Assembly: GCA_018817515.1 (NCBI GenBank)
Contig: JAHIUD010000032.1
Span: forward strand, 62,001-126,000
Length of the DNA stretch: 64,000 nucleotides
Direction: 5' to 3'
Origin: Pseudomonadota bacterium
GTDB lineage: Bacteria > Desulfobacterota > Desulfovibrionia > Desulfovibrionales > Desulfovibrionaceae
In this document: in pieces, positions 7,025 through 16,095 of the stretch
Layout: each line of letters opens with the position of its first letter
How positions within the stretch are numbered: the stretch's first letter is position 1
The notes under the pieces: generated by a model
Databases searched by the model: none
What the model saw: only the letters and a program-made list of their open reading frames with translations
Told to the model about the DNA's origin: nothing
Position numbers and translations under genes: made by a program

Positions 7025-8221
7025 ATGCGTTCCCTCGACCAGTTGGAAATCTCCGGCAAGAAACTGCTCATCCGCGTCGACTACAACGTTCCGCTGGACG
7101 GTGAGGTCATCAATGACGACATCCGCATCCGCGCCAGCCTGCCGACCCTGCGCTACGCCCTGGATCACGGCGCGGCCATCATCCTTTGCGCCCATGTGGG
7201 CAACCCCAAGGGCCAGCGGGTGCCTGAGCTCTCGCTCAAGCCCATGGCCGCGCGGCTGTCCGAGCTATTGGGACTGCCGGTGGCCATGGCGCCGGACTGC
7301 GTCGGGCCGGAGGTTGAACGGCTGGCCGCCGACCTCAAACCCGGCGAAGTGCTGATGCTTGAGAATCTGCGCTACCACGCAGAGGAACAGGGCAAGACCC
7401 CGGAGGCGCGCGGCGACTTCGGCAAGCGCCTGGCTGATCTGGCCGACATCTATGTCAACGATGCCTTTGGCGTGGCGCACAGGCCCAACGCCTCGGTGGT
7501 CGACGTGCCCCGGCAGTCCAAACTATGCTGCGCAGGCTTTCTGCTGCGCAAGGAATGGGACTACCTCAGCACGGCCATGACCAACCCCAAACGCCCGTAT
7601 GTAGCCATCTCCGGCGGAGCCAAGGTCTCCACCAAGCTTGGCATCATCCAGCACCTTTTGCCCATTGTGGATCACTTGGTCATCGGCGGGGCCATGGCCA
7701 ATACGTTCCTCCTGGCCCAGGGCTACTATGTCGGGGCCTCCTTGGTGGAGGAGCACATGGTGGACACGGCCAAGGTCATCCTGGACGAGGCTGGCCGCAT
7801 GGGCGCCAAGCTGCATCTGCCGGTGGACTTCCTCTGGGGCATGGACCACAAACAGGCTGTCGCCTCCGGCACCTGCGACGCCCACAACGTGCCGGAGGGC
7901 GCCATGCTCCTGGACATCGGGCCCAAGACCTTGCTGGCCTTCGGCGAATTGCTGCACACCGCCAAGACCGTGGTCTGGAACGGCCCCATGGGCCTTTTCG
8001 AGAACCCGGCCTTTGCCAAGGGCTCCATCGGCCTGTGCAAGCTCATCGCCAACTTGAGCGCCCTGACCATCGTTGGCGGCGGCGACACGGACTCCATGGT
8101 CCACGAGGCGCACCAGGAAGCAAAGATGAGCTTCATCTCCACTGGCGGCGGTTCCTTCCTTGAATTCCTCGAGGGCAAGGAACTGCCGGCCTTTACCGCC
8201 CTCAAGGAGTGTGGCGCATGA
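7025..8221 (+). CDS. pgk: Phosphoglycerate kinase
   Basis: Glycolytic/gluconeogenic enzyme interconverting 1,3-bisphosphoglycerate plus ADP with 3-phosphoglycerate plus ATP. The 398 residues match the family. The ATG at 7025 has AAGGAGG upstream; an in-frame start at 6986 lies in rimI. Seen are R-V-D-Y-N-V-P (17-23), the D-x-R-I-R segment, the G-G-A-K-V nucleotide loop and the C-terminal G-G-G-D-T. The substrate-site motif usually read H-x-G-R-P-K-G is H-V-G-N60-P-K-G here, with Asn for the usual basic residue. It is coupled to tpiA by an ATGA overlap. Confidence 0.95.
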   Translation: MRSLDQLEISGKKLLIRVDYNVPLDGEVINDDIRIRASLPTLRYALDHGAAIILCAHVGNPKGQRVPELSLKPMAARLSELLGLPVAMAPDCVGPEVERLAADLKPGEVLMLENLRYHAEEQGKTPEARGDFGKRLADLADIYVNDAFGVAHRPNASVVDVPRQSKLCCAGFLLRKEWDYLSTAMTNPKRPYVAISGGAKVSTKLGIIQHLLPIVDHLVIGGAMANTFLLAQGYYVGASLVEEHMVDTAKVILDEAGRMGAKLHLPVDFLWGMDHKQAVASGTCDAHNVPEGAMLLDIGPKTLLAFGELLHTAKTVVWNGPMGLFENPAFAKGSIGLCKLIANLSALTIVGGGDTDSMVHEAHQEAKMSFISTGGGSFLEFLEGKELPAFTALKECGA

Positions 8222-8973
8222 AAAAATTGTTTGCCGCCAACTGGAAGATGCACAAGACCACGTTCGAGGCCCGGCAGACCGCTGCCGAGCTCGCTGGCCT
8301 TGTGTCCGGAAAATTGAAGGCTGACCGCGAGGTCATGATCCTGCCCACGTTCACGGCCCTGGCCCCGGTGGCCGAGGCCCTGCGCGGCGCCGCGAGCTTC
8401 CTGGTCGGGGCGCAGAACTTCTACCCGCAGAAGCAGGGCGCGTTCACCGGCGAGATCTCGCCCGGCATGCTGCTCGATGTGGGCGCAAGCTTCGCCCTCA
8501 CCGGGCATTCCGAGCGCCGTCACGTGCTCGGGGAAACCGACGCAATGGTTGGCCTTAAGACGGCTTTTGGCCTGGAGTCGGGCCTGGGCATCATTCTTTG
8601 CGTGGGCGAGAAGCTTGAGGAGCGCAAGGCCGATGAGCTAGAGAGCGTCTTGGAGCGTCAGATCCGCGCGGGATTGCGCGATGTGGCGGTCGATGTCGAC
8701 CCGCAGCGCTTGGTGCTGGCCTATGAGCCTGTGTGGGCCATCGGCACCGGGCTTGTGGCCGGGGCCAAGGAGATACTGGAGGCGCACGCCTTTGTGCGGC
8801 GCATGCTGGTGGAGATCTTTGGCCTTTCAGCCAGCCAAATGCGCATCCTTTATGGAGGAAGCGTCAAGCCTGACAATGCTTCTGAGATCATTGCGCTTGA
8901 CAATGTCGACGGAGTGTTGGTAGGAGGCGCGAGCTTGAAGGCTGACGAGTTCAGCCGCATCGTCCTGGCCTGA
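8218..8973 (+). CDS. tpiA: Triosephosphate isomerase
   Basis: Interconverts dihydroxyacetone phosphate and glyceraldehyde-3-phosphate. The 251 residues have the complete active site: N8 and K10 in A-A-N-W-K, H97 in G-H-S-E-R-R and E170 in A-Y-E-P-V-W-A-I-G-T-G. The phosphate-binding G-G-S-V and G-G-A-S-L are also present. I chose the ATG at 8218 because it overlaps the pgk stop (ATGA); a GTG at 8209 is possible. It forms a pgk-tpiA-secG operon, an order common in bacteria. Confidence 0.95.
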   Translation: MKKLFAANWKMHKTTFEARQTAAELAGLVSGKLKADREVMILPTFTALAPVAEALRGAASFLVGAQNFYPQKQGAFTGEISPGMLLDVGASFALTGHSERRHVLGETDAMVGLKTAFGLESGLGIILCVGEKLEERKADELESVLERQIRAGLRDVAVDVDPQRLVLAYEPVWAIGTGLVAGAKEILEAHAFVRRMLVEIFGLSASQMRILYGGSVKPDNASEIIALDNVDGVLVGGASLKADEFSRIVLA

Positions 8974-9017
8974 TCCCAGACCCCAAGGACGCGACCGGTT
9001 TCAGTGAGGAGAAAACG

Positions 9018-9386
9018 TTGACTACCCTGGTTTTGACCATACACATCCTGGCTTGCGTGTTCCTGATTTTGTTCGTGCTTTTGCAGTCCGGACAGGAAGG
9101 CATGGGAGTCATCTTTGGCGGCGGCAGCGGTTCTGTCTTCGGCAGCACCGGCGCGGGTGGAATTCTTGTCCGCGTGACGGCTGTGTTGGCGACCATTTTT
9201 CTTGTTACTTCACTGGCATATAATGTCTTGACAAAACCTAGCAATTTGAGCGAAAGTTCCCTGATGCAACAGGGCGCGGCGGGCATGACCGCTCCGGCTC
9301 CTGCGCAGGCTCCTGCCCCCGGCGGCGTGAGTTTTCAAGAGCAGACCCTCCCCGTACCGGCCCCGGCCGCTGGAGAGACGAAATAA
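9018..9386 (+). CDS. secG: Protein-export membrane protein SecG
   Basis: Small subunit of the SecYEG translocon in the inner membrane. The 122 residues hold two membrane helices (about 3-22 and 50-70). Between them is the SecG signature L-L-Q-S-G-Q-E-G-M-G followed by a Gly/Ser-rich loop. The C-terminal 40 residues are Ala/Pro-rich, a frequent and poorly conserved tail. The start is a TTG with AGGAG about 8 bases upstream. It is the last protein gene of the pgk-tpiA-secG group, followed within 10 bases by tRNA-Leu. Confidence 0.9.
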   Translation: MTTLVLTIHILACVFLILFVLLQSGQEGMGVIFGGGSGSVFGSTGAGGILVRVTAVLATIFLVTSLAYNVLTKPSNLSESSLMQQGAAGMTAPAPAQAPAPGGVSFQEQTLPVPAPAAGETK

Positions 9387-9393
9387 CCCCCGT

Positions 9394-9480
9394 GCCGAGG
9401 TGGTGGAACTGGTAGACACGCTACTTTGAGGGGGTAGTGAGAGAAATCTCATAGGGGTTCGAGTCCCCTCCTCGGCACCA
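9394..9480 (+). tRNA. tRNA-Leu (anticodon GAG)
   Basis: An 87-base class II tRNA. The acceptor arms GCCGAGG and CCTCGGC pair, the anticodon stem CTACT/GGTAG encloses TTGAGGG (anticodon GAG), there is a long variable arm (GAGA/TCTC), and the T arm carries GTTCGAG. The CCA end is encoded (A plus CCA at 9477-9480). It marks the boundary between the GC-rich housekeeping block and the mosaic glycan locus. Confidence 0.95.
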
Positions 9481-9489
9481 AAAGAAATT

Positions 9490-9524
9490 AAAAGGAGATT
9501 GGCCGCAAGCTGATCTCTTTTTTT
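9490..9524 (+). terminator. Intrinsic terminator after tRNA-Leu
   Basis: AAAAGGAGATTGGC pairs with GCTGATCTCTTTTT (a few G-T wobbles) around CGCAA and runs into seven T. It would insulate the glycan locus from the pgk-secG-tRNA transcript. Confidence 0.8.
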
Positions 9525-9565
9525 CTTATGAGCCCTGTGGTTTTGGAAATGCGGGAGTTTTGAAT

Positions 9566-10663
9566 ATGACGGAGAAGCAGAACAGATTTGAGAAGCACAG
9601 CACAAAGATTACTGCGGTGCTCTATTCGGTCATAGGGCTTTTGCTTCTCGTTGGAACTTTTTTTTTGGTCAAGGCTGCACGTGATGAGTTGAATCGTGGC
9701 GGCGAGCGTTACATCGTACTCAGAGAGCCACGTCCATTTCAGGATATCTCTCATCGTCCATCAACAGAAACGCTGTTCTTAACCACAGGGCTTGAAAACA
9801 AGAAGTACAGATTACGTGTTGACGCTGATGGCTATATCATTCCGTCAAAGGTGCATGAGAATGCGGATCTGTCCATTGTTTTTCTTGGTGGTTCCACTAC
9901 CGAATGTCAGTATATGGACGAATTGGCCCGTTTTCCTTATCTTGTTGGTAGGCACCTTGAAAATTCACTTGGAATTACTGTAAACTCGTTCAATACTGGT
10001 CACGCTGGAAACAATTCTGAACATTCGTTATTCATTCTTCAAGCGAAAGTGGTTCCGAAGCATCCTAAGATTGTCGTGATGATGGAGTGCGTAAATGACC
10101 TAACGTGGTTATTGACGATGGGTAATTATTATGCACCACATTACAATAGAGGTATAATTGTTGAAAAAGAGTACAATCCAATCAAGAATTTCATTCTTTC
10201 TTTTGTTCGTCAGAAAGCTGCTGTTCAATTCGATGCGAATGACGAATTCGCAGGTTATAGAGAATCTAAAAAGTATATCTCTATCGAAGATATTTGTGCT
10301 CAATACAAGAAGAATTTAGAACTCTTTGTTTTTATCTGTAAGCAGCAAAATATTATCCCAGTATTAATGACACAGTTTAACAGATTTACGATGGAAACGA
10401 AAAAGGAGTTTCAAGATAATAACCATCTCAAGAGCTTAGAAGATAGATTTGGCATGTCTTTTGAGCAATATTATCATAGCTACCACAGTCTCAATAATGT
10501 TCAACGTATTGTTGCTGCAGAACAGCATATCCCTCTTATAGATCTTGATAAACTTGTTCCGAAGTCATCAGAGTATATGTATGATACCGTTCATCTTTCT
10601 GAGAAGGGGTCCCGGTTGGTTGCCGAGATAATTGCAAAACAACTTGAGCCCATCGCGCGCTGA
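9566..10663 (+). CDS. Membrane-anchored SGNH/GDSL-type hydrolase
   Basis: A 365-residue protein with one N-terminal membrane helix (about 16-36) and an exported SGNH hydrolase domain. The catalytic Ser is S110 in F-L-G-G-S-T-T-E; block II is G-H-A-G-N-N-S (145-151), block III is V-N-D (176-178), and the Asp/His pair is D340 and H343 in D-T-V-H-L. The set is complete, so a periplasmic esterase or acetyl-transferase role on a glycan is plausible. The ATG at 9566 follows GGGAG. Codon use is AT-rich, unlike its neighbours on both sides, which suggests separate acquisition. The substrate is unknown. Confidence 0.75.
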   Translation: MTEKQNRFEKHSTKITAVLYSVIGLLLLVGTFFLVKAARDELNRGGERYIVLREPRPFQDISHRPSTETLFLTTGLENKKYRLRVDADGYIIPSKVHENADLSIVFLGGSTTECQYMDELARFPYLVGRHLENSLGITVNSFNTGHAGNNSEHSLFILQAKVVPKHPKIVVMMECVNDLTWLLTMGNYYAPHYNRGIIVEKEYNPIKNFILSFVRQKAAVQFDANDEFAGYRESKKYISIEDICAQYKKNLELFVFICKQQNIIPVLMTQFNRFTMETKKEFQDNNHLKSLEDRFGMSFEQYYHSYHSLNNVQRIVAAEQHIPLIDLDKLVPKSSEYMYDTVHLSEKGSRLVAEIIAKQLEPIAR

Positions 10664-10713
10664 TGGTACTTATAAATCCAAGTGCTTTGGGACAGGTCTT
10701 TCGTCAATTATAA

Positions 10714-11664
<951 letters not shown>

Positions 11665-11678
11665 AAGGGCGCAAGGGC

Positions 11679-12977
11679 TTGAAGGGCGTAACAGCTTACA
11701 TCCTGGCGGGCGGGTTCGGTACCCGCCTCCGCCAGGTTGTTTCCGACCGTCCCAAGGTCATGGCCGAGGTGCTCGGCCGTCCTTTCCTCTACCATATCCT
11801 GGACCGTTTGGCCCGCCTGGGCATCGCCAAAGCTGTGGTCTGCACCGGCTACATGGCCGAACAGCTCGAAGCCGCAGTTGGCGCCACCTATCGCGGCATG
11901 GAGCTTTGCTACTCGCGCGAGGACACGCCGCTCGGCACCGGCGGGGCGCTGCGTCTGGCCCTTGAAAGATACCCCGCCGACCTGGCCCTGGCACTGAACG
12001 GTGATTCCCTGGTGGAGGCCGACCTGGCCGACTTCCTGGACTGGTTCGGACGGAATGACTTTCAGGCGTCGCTGCTGCTTGTGGGCGTGGATGATTGCGC
12101 GCGCTTCGGGCGCGTGGAGACCGGCGGAAGAGACGGCGACGCGCAGGGCAGGGTGCTGGCCTTCCGTGAAAAGGGCGCTCCTGGTCCCGGCCTCATCAAC
12201 GCAGGTGTCTATCTGCTGCGCCCGCAGGCCCTCTCTCGCGTGGAACCCGGCCACAGCGCCTCCATCGAGACAGACGTGTTCCCGCATCTGGCCCAGCACG
12301 GCAGCCTCGGCGGCTTTACGGTCCAGGGCGGCTTCCTGGACATCGGAACCCCGGAGTCATACACCGCAGCCGGGCGCTTCCTGCGCAAGGCCACCCACGG
12401 AGCAGGGCAGGGCGCCGTTTTCCTGGACCGCGACGGCACCGTCATCGCCGAACGCCACTATCTGCACGATCCGGACGGCGTGGAGCTTCTGCCCGGTGCT
12501 GCGGAAGGCATGCGTGTCATGCAGGAACTTGGCCTCAGGCTCGTGCTGGTGACCAACCAGTCCGGAGTCGGCCGGGGATATTTTGGCCGCGACGCAGTGG
12601 AGCGTGTGCACGGACGGCTGCTTGAGCTTCTGGAGAATGAGGGCGTGGAACTGGACGCCATATATCTCTGCCCGCATACGCCAGACGATGCCTGTTCCTG
12701 CCGCAAGCCAAGGCCCGGGCTCATCGAGCGTGCTGTGGCCGACCTGGGCGTTGACCCTGCCCGGAGCTTTGTCATCGGTGACAAGGCTTGCGATGTGGAC
12801 CTTGGTCTGGTAGTTAACGCCTCCACGTTCCTCGTCACCACGGGGCACGGTGCAGGTCAAGTCGCAGAGTGCGGCAACCGGGCACACCATGTCGTCGGCA
12901 CCCTCATCGAGGCAGCGCTGCAAATCGAATCCATCCTGGCCGCACCCAGCGCGAGTGGCGGTGTGGAGATTTCATGA
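11679..12977 (+). CDS. Bifunctional heptose-1-phosphate guanylyltransferase / heptose-bisphosphate phosphatase (HddC-GmhB fusion)
   Basis: A 432-residue protein with two enzymatic domains. Residues 1-235 are a sugar-phosphate nucleotidyltransferase (L-A-G-G-F-G-T-R-L at 9-17, L-N-G-D-S-L near 106, and a late G-x-x-x-D-I-G-T-P), matching HddC-type enzymes. Residues 245-415 are a HAD phosphatase like GmhB: D250-R-D252-G-T, V-T-N-Q-S-G-V-G-R-G and a zinc loop C-P-H...C-x-C-R-K-P. Together they would dephosphorylate heptose 1,7-bisphosphate and activate heptose-1-phosphate with GTP. The TTG start lies 14 bases after the previous gene, and the stop overlaps the kinase start (ATGA). Confidence 0.85.
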   Translation: MKGVTAYILAGGFGTRLRQVVSDRPKVMAEVLGRPFLYHILDRLARLGIAKAVVCTGYMAEQLEAAVGATYRGMELCYSREDTPLGTGGALRLALERYPADLALALNGDSLVEADLADFLDWFGRNDFQASLLLVGVDDCARFGRVETGGRDGDAQGRVLAFREKGAPGPGLINAGVYLLRPQALSRVEPGHSASIETDVFPHLAQHGSLGGFTVQGGFLDIGTPESYTAAGRFLRKATHGAGQGAVFLDRDGTVIAERHYLHDPDGVELLPGAAEGMRVMQELGLRLVLVTNQSGVGRGYFGRDAVERVHGRLLELLENEGVELDAIYLCPHTPDDACSCRKPRPGLIERAVADLGVDPARSFVIGDKACDVDLGLVVNASTFLVTTGHGAGQVAECGNRAHHVVGTLIEAALQIESILAAPSASGGVEIS

Positions 12978-14035
12978 TCATATGCAGAACCCCCTTTCGC
13001 GTCTCATTTTTTGGCGGCGGAACCGACTATCCCGGCTGGTATCGTGAGCACGGCGGCCAGGTGCTGTCCACGGCCATCGACAAGTACTGCTACATCACCC
13101 TGCGCTACCTGCCGCCCTTCTTCGAGCACCGCATCCGCGCCGTGTACTCAAAGATGGAAATCTGCCAGCACTATGAGGAACTCAAGCACCCGGCCATCCG
13201 TGAGACGCTGAGATTCCTCAAGTTTGAACGCAATCTTGAAATCCACCACGACGGTGACCTGCCCGCCCGCAGCGGCATGGGTTCCAGTTCCTCCTTCACT
13301 GTTGGTCTGCTGCATGCCTTGTATGCCCTGAACGGCCAGATGCCGAGCAAAGAGCAACTGACACGTGAGAGCATCCACATTGAGCAGGATCTCATCAAGG
13401 AGACGGTCGGTTCCCAAGATCAGTGCGCTGCCGCTTATGGTGGGTTCAACCACATCATCTTCCACCGCGATGGCGAGATCGAGGTCCGGCCAATGACTCT
13501 GTCGCGTCCGCGGCTGAACGAGCTCTCGGATCATCTTATGCTTTTCTACACAGGCATCATGCGTACCGCTTCCGATGTGGCTCAAACCTACGTTGAGAAC
13601 CTGGGCGCAAAGGAAAAGCTTTTGCGTACCATGCACGACATGGTGGACGCAGGTGTCAAGCTTGTGCAGAGCCACCGCTGCATCTGCGGCTTTGGCGATC
13701 TGCTGAACGAGGCCTGGATAGCCAAGCGCGAGTTGAGCCCAAACATCTCCAACGGCTTGGTCGATGAATTCTACGAGCGCGCCCGCGACAACGGAGCCAT
13801 CGGCGGCAAGCTCATCGGCGCTGGCGGTGGTGGCTTTCTTCTGCTGTTTGTGCCGCCGTCCGCCCAGTCCCGCGTTCGTGAGAGTTTGAGCGAGCTGTTG
13901 CACGTTCCTTTTTCCTTCAACCGCAACGGCAGCCAGATCATCTTCTTCGACCCCTCACGCCAAGACTTCAGCCAGTATGAGCGGGACCGCACGGCCCGTG
14001 ACATCAAGGCCTTTCACGAACTCGGCAAGCGCTGA
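12974..14035 (+). CDS. hddA: GHMP kinase, D-glycero-D-manno-heptose 7-phosphate kinase-like
   Basis: Predicted to phosphorylate heptose-7-phosphate at C1 for GDP-heptose synthesis. The 353 residues begin with R-T-P-F-R-V-S-F-F-G-G-G-T-D-Y, a signature of HddA-type kinases. The GHMP ATP loop is at about 98-108 (A-R-S-G-M-G-S-S-S-S-F), and the third motif is G-G-K-L-I-G-A-G-G-G-G-F near 277. The start at 12974 overlaps the preceding fusion gene, so the two products are translationally coupled. The neighbouring guanylyltransferase/phosphatase supports the heptose assignment over fucokinase or galactokinase. Confidence 0.88.
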   Translation: MIICRTPFRVSFFGGGTDYPGWYREHGGQVLSTAIDKYCYITLRYLPPFFEHRIRAVYSKMEICQHYEELKHPAIRETLRFLKFERNLEIHHDGDLPARSGMGSSSSFTVGLLHALYALNGQMPSKEQLTRESIHIEQDLIKETVGSQDQCAAAYGGFNHIIFHRDGEIEVRPMTLSRPRLNELSDHLMLFYTGIMRTASDVAQTYVENLGAKEKLLRTMHDMVDAGVKLVQSHRCICGFGDLLNEAWIAKRELSPNISNGLVDEFYERARDNGAIGGKLIGAGGGGFLLLFVPPSAQSRVRESLSELLHVPFSFNRNGSQIIFFDPSRQDFSQYERDRTARDIKAFHELGKR

Positions 14036-14055
14036 TTCCTGCCACGGAGACCACA

Positions 14056-15525
14056 TTGTCAAAGTTAGATGTCATCCTGGTCAAGCCAGGCAGCCAGAAG
14101 CAGATCTATGGCGACCTGAGCGATTTTGCCCTCACGGGCATCGAACAGCCCTTGTGGTCCGCGCTTCTTGGCGCACATCTGCGCCAGCAGGGCTACACCG
14201 TGCAGCTCCTGGACGCCGAGGCCGAGCGCCTGAGCTACGCGGACACGGCCCGGGCCATGCTGGACGCCGCACCGAGGTTGGCCTGCGTGGTGGTTTCCGG
14301 CACCAACCCCTCGGCCTCGACCATGAACATGCTCGGCGCCCAGGAGATACTGAGGGAACTGAGCGAACTTGCACCCGAGCTGCCGACCCTGATCATGGGC
14401 CTGCATCCTTCGGCGCTGCCGGAACGCACTCTTGAGGAAGCCGGCGCACGTTTTGTCTGCCAGGGCGAAGGCTTTTATACCCTGCCTGCGCTCCTTGACG
14501 CCCTGAAGTCCGGGGCCACCGACTTTCCCATCCCCGGCCTCCTGTACAAGGAGCAGGGCAGGGTGGTGCGCAATCCCGCAGCGCCCACCTTCGAGAACCT
14601 GGAAGCCCTGCCCGCGCCGGCCTGGGACCTCTTGCCCATGCAGAGCTACCGCGCGCACAACTGGCACTGCTTCGGCCACATCAACGACCGCCAGCCCTAC
14701 GCCGTGATCTACACCAGCCTGGGCTGCCCATACTCCTGCAGCTTCTGCTGCATCAACACCCTCTACGGCAAGCGCGGCATCCGCTACCGCAGCCTGGAGA
14801 GCGTGGTGGAGGAGATCGACTGGCTCGTGGAACGCCATGGCGTGCGCAACATCAAGATCCTGGACGAGATGTTCGCACTCGACGAGAAGCGCGTGGTGCG
14901 CTTCTGCGAGATGCTCATAGCCCGCGGCCACGACCTGAACATCTGGGCCTATGCCCGGGTGAACACGGTGACCGAGCCCATGCTGGCCAAGATGCGCCAG
15001 GCCGGGATACATTGGCTGGCTTACGGTTTCGAATCCGCCAGCGAGCGCGTACTGAAGGACGTGAGCAAGGGCTACCACATGGACCAGGTGGCCCAGGTGG
15101 TGGACTGGACGCGCAAGCACGGCATCCACATCTGCGCCAACTACATCTTCGGCCTGCCTGAGGACGATTACGAGTCCATGAACCAGACATTGTCCTTCAT
15201 GATCGAGATGAACGCCGAATGGGCCAACATCTACTCGACCATGGCCTATCCCGGCTCGAAACTCTACGAGGACGCCGTGAAGTCCGGTCTGCCCCTGCCG
15301 GACTCCTGGGTCGGTTTCTCGCAATACTCGGCAGACTGCCTGCCCCTGCCCACAAAGCACCTTTCCGGCGGCCAGGTGCTGGCCTTCCGCGACTACGCTT
15401 TTGAGGCATACTTTCGCAACCCGCGCTATCTGGACATGATCGGCCGCACCTTTGGCCGCGAGACCGCCGACCACATCCTCGCCATGTCCGCCCACAGACT
15501 GCGCCGCAATTTCGCCACGTACTAA
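14056..15525 (+). CDS. B12-binding-domain radical SAM protein
   Basis: A 489-residue protein with a cobalamin-binding-type N-terminal domain (about 1-150, ending near the G-L-H-P-S motif) and a radical SAM domain with the 4Fe-4S cysteines C224, C228 and C231 (C-P-Y-S-C-S-F-C). The G-F-E-S-A-S-E-R-V segment and the G-L-P-E-D-D motif are typical of the BchE/P-methylase superfamily. It may carry out a methylation or rearrangement on a sugar. The TTG start has GGAGACC upstream. GC-rich codon use ties it to the heptose core rather than to the AT-rich radical SAM genes further on. The reaction is unknown. Confidence 0.82.
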   Translation: MSKLDVILVKPGSQKQIYGDLSDFALTGIEQPLWSALLGAHLRQQGYTVQLLDAEAERLSYADTARAMLDAAPRLACVVVSGTNPSASTMNMLGAQEILRELSELAPELPTLIMGLHPSALPERTLEEAGARFVCQGEGFYTLPALLDALKSGATDFPIPGLLYKEQGRVVRNPAAPTFENLEALPAPAWDLLPMQSYRAHNWHCFGHINDRQPYAVIYTSLGCPYSCSFCCINTLYGKRGIRYRSLESVVEEIDWLVERHGVRNIKILDEMFALDEKRVVRFCEMLIARGHDLNIWAYARVNTVTEPMLAKMRQAGIHWLAYGFESASERVLKDVSKGYHMDQVAQVVDWTRKHGIHICANYIFGLPEDDYESMNQTLSFMIEMNAEWANIYSTMAYPGSKLYEDAVKSGLPLPDSWVGFSQYSADCLPLPTKHLSGGQVLAFRDYAFEAYFRNPRYLDMIGRTFGRETADHILAMSAHRLRRNFATY

Positions 15526-15572
15526 TTCGGCCCCACCATAGGCGACCGACTCTCAGAAATATTGGAGGGACT

Positions 15573-16088
15573 ATGGAACTTCGCGTTGAAAAGACAAAGC
15601 TGGACGGAGTGCTGCTCATCAAGCCCGATACCTTTGAGGATTTCCGGGGCGAATACGTGGAGCTGTACAACCGCGAGCTGTACCAAAAGGCTGGCGTTGG
15701 CGTGGAGTTCGTGCAGGACGACATCTCCGTGTCGCACAAGAACGTGCTGCGCGGCTTCCACGGCGACCTCAAGACCACCAAGATGATCTCCTGCCTGTTG
15801 GGCCGCTTCTACATGGTGGTGGTCAACTGCGACAAGGACAGCGCGGGCTACGGCCAGTGGCAGGGCTTCACCCTGACGGAGAAGAACCGCTTCCAGGTGC
15901 TGGTGCCGCCCAAGCATGGCCTTGGCCACCTGGCGCTGACCGACCGCATCATCTTCCATTACAAGCAGAGCACCTACTACGATCCTGCCTCGCAGTTCAC
16001 CAGGGTCTGGAACGACCCGGAGTTGAACGTCTGGTGGCCGGTGAAGAACCCCATCCTCTCGCAGCGCGACGAGCAGGGCCACTGGTGA
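15573..16088 (+). CDS. dTDP-4-dehydrorhamnose 3,5-epimerase-like cupin (RmlC family)
   Basis: A 171-residue cupin of the RmlC family. It has the F-R-G-E-Y motif near 24, Q-D-D-I-S-V-S near 48 and the catalytic-His segment V-L-R-G-F-H-G near 58-64, where RmlC proteins have L-R-G-L-H-Y. Such enzymes invert C3 and/or C5 of 4-keto nucleotide sugars. Beside an SDR resembling GDP-heptose 4-dehydrogenase, it could be a GDP-4-keto-heptose 3,5-epimerase, as for Campylobacter Cj1430; this is inference. The GGAGGG site gives a clear start. It probably continues the operon into the transketolase pair. Confidence 0.8.
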   Translation: MELRVEKTKLDGVLLIKPDTFEDFRGEYVELYNRELYQKAGVGVEFVQDDISVSHKNVLRGFHGDLKTTKMISCLLGRFYMVVVNCDKDSAGYGQWQGFTLTEKNRFQVLVPPKHGLGHLALTDRIIFHYKQSTYYDPASQFTRVWNDPELNVWWPVKNPILSQRDEQGHW

Positions 16089-16095
16089 GGAACGC

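Noticed and set aside
9394-9480. tRNA-Leu as an attachment site of an integrated element
   Set aside because: No second copy of the tRNA 3' end and no integrase were seen in the window; the tRNA only marks a composition boundary.
9534-9552. GG-N10-GC sigma54-like match before the SGNH gene
   Set aside because: The start point would fall just before the ATG and after the ribosome-binding site; the -24 box is also poor.
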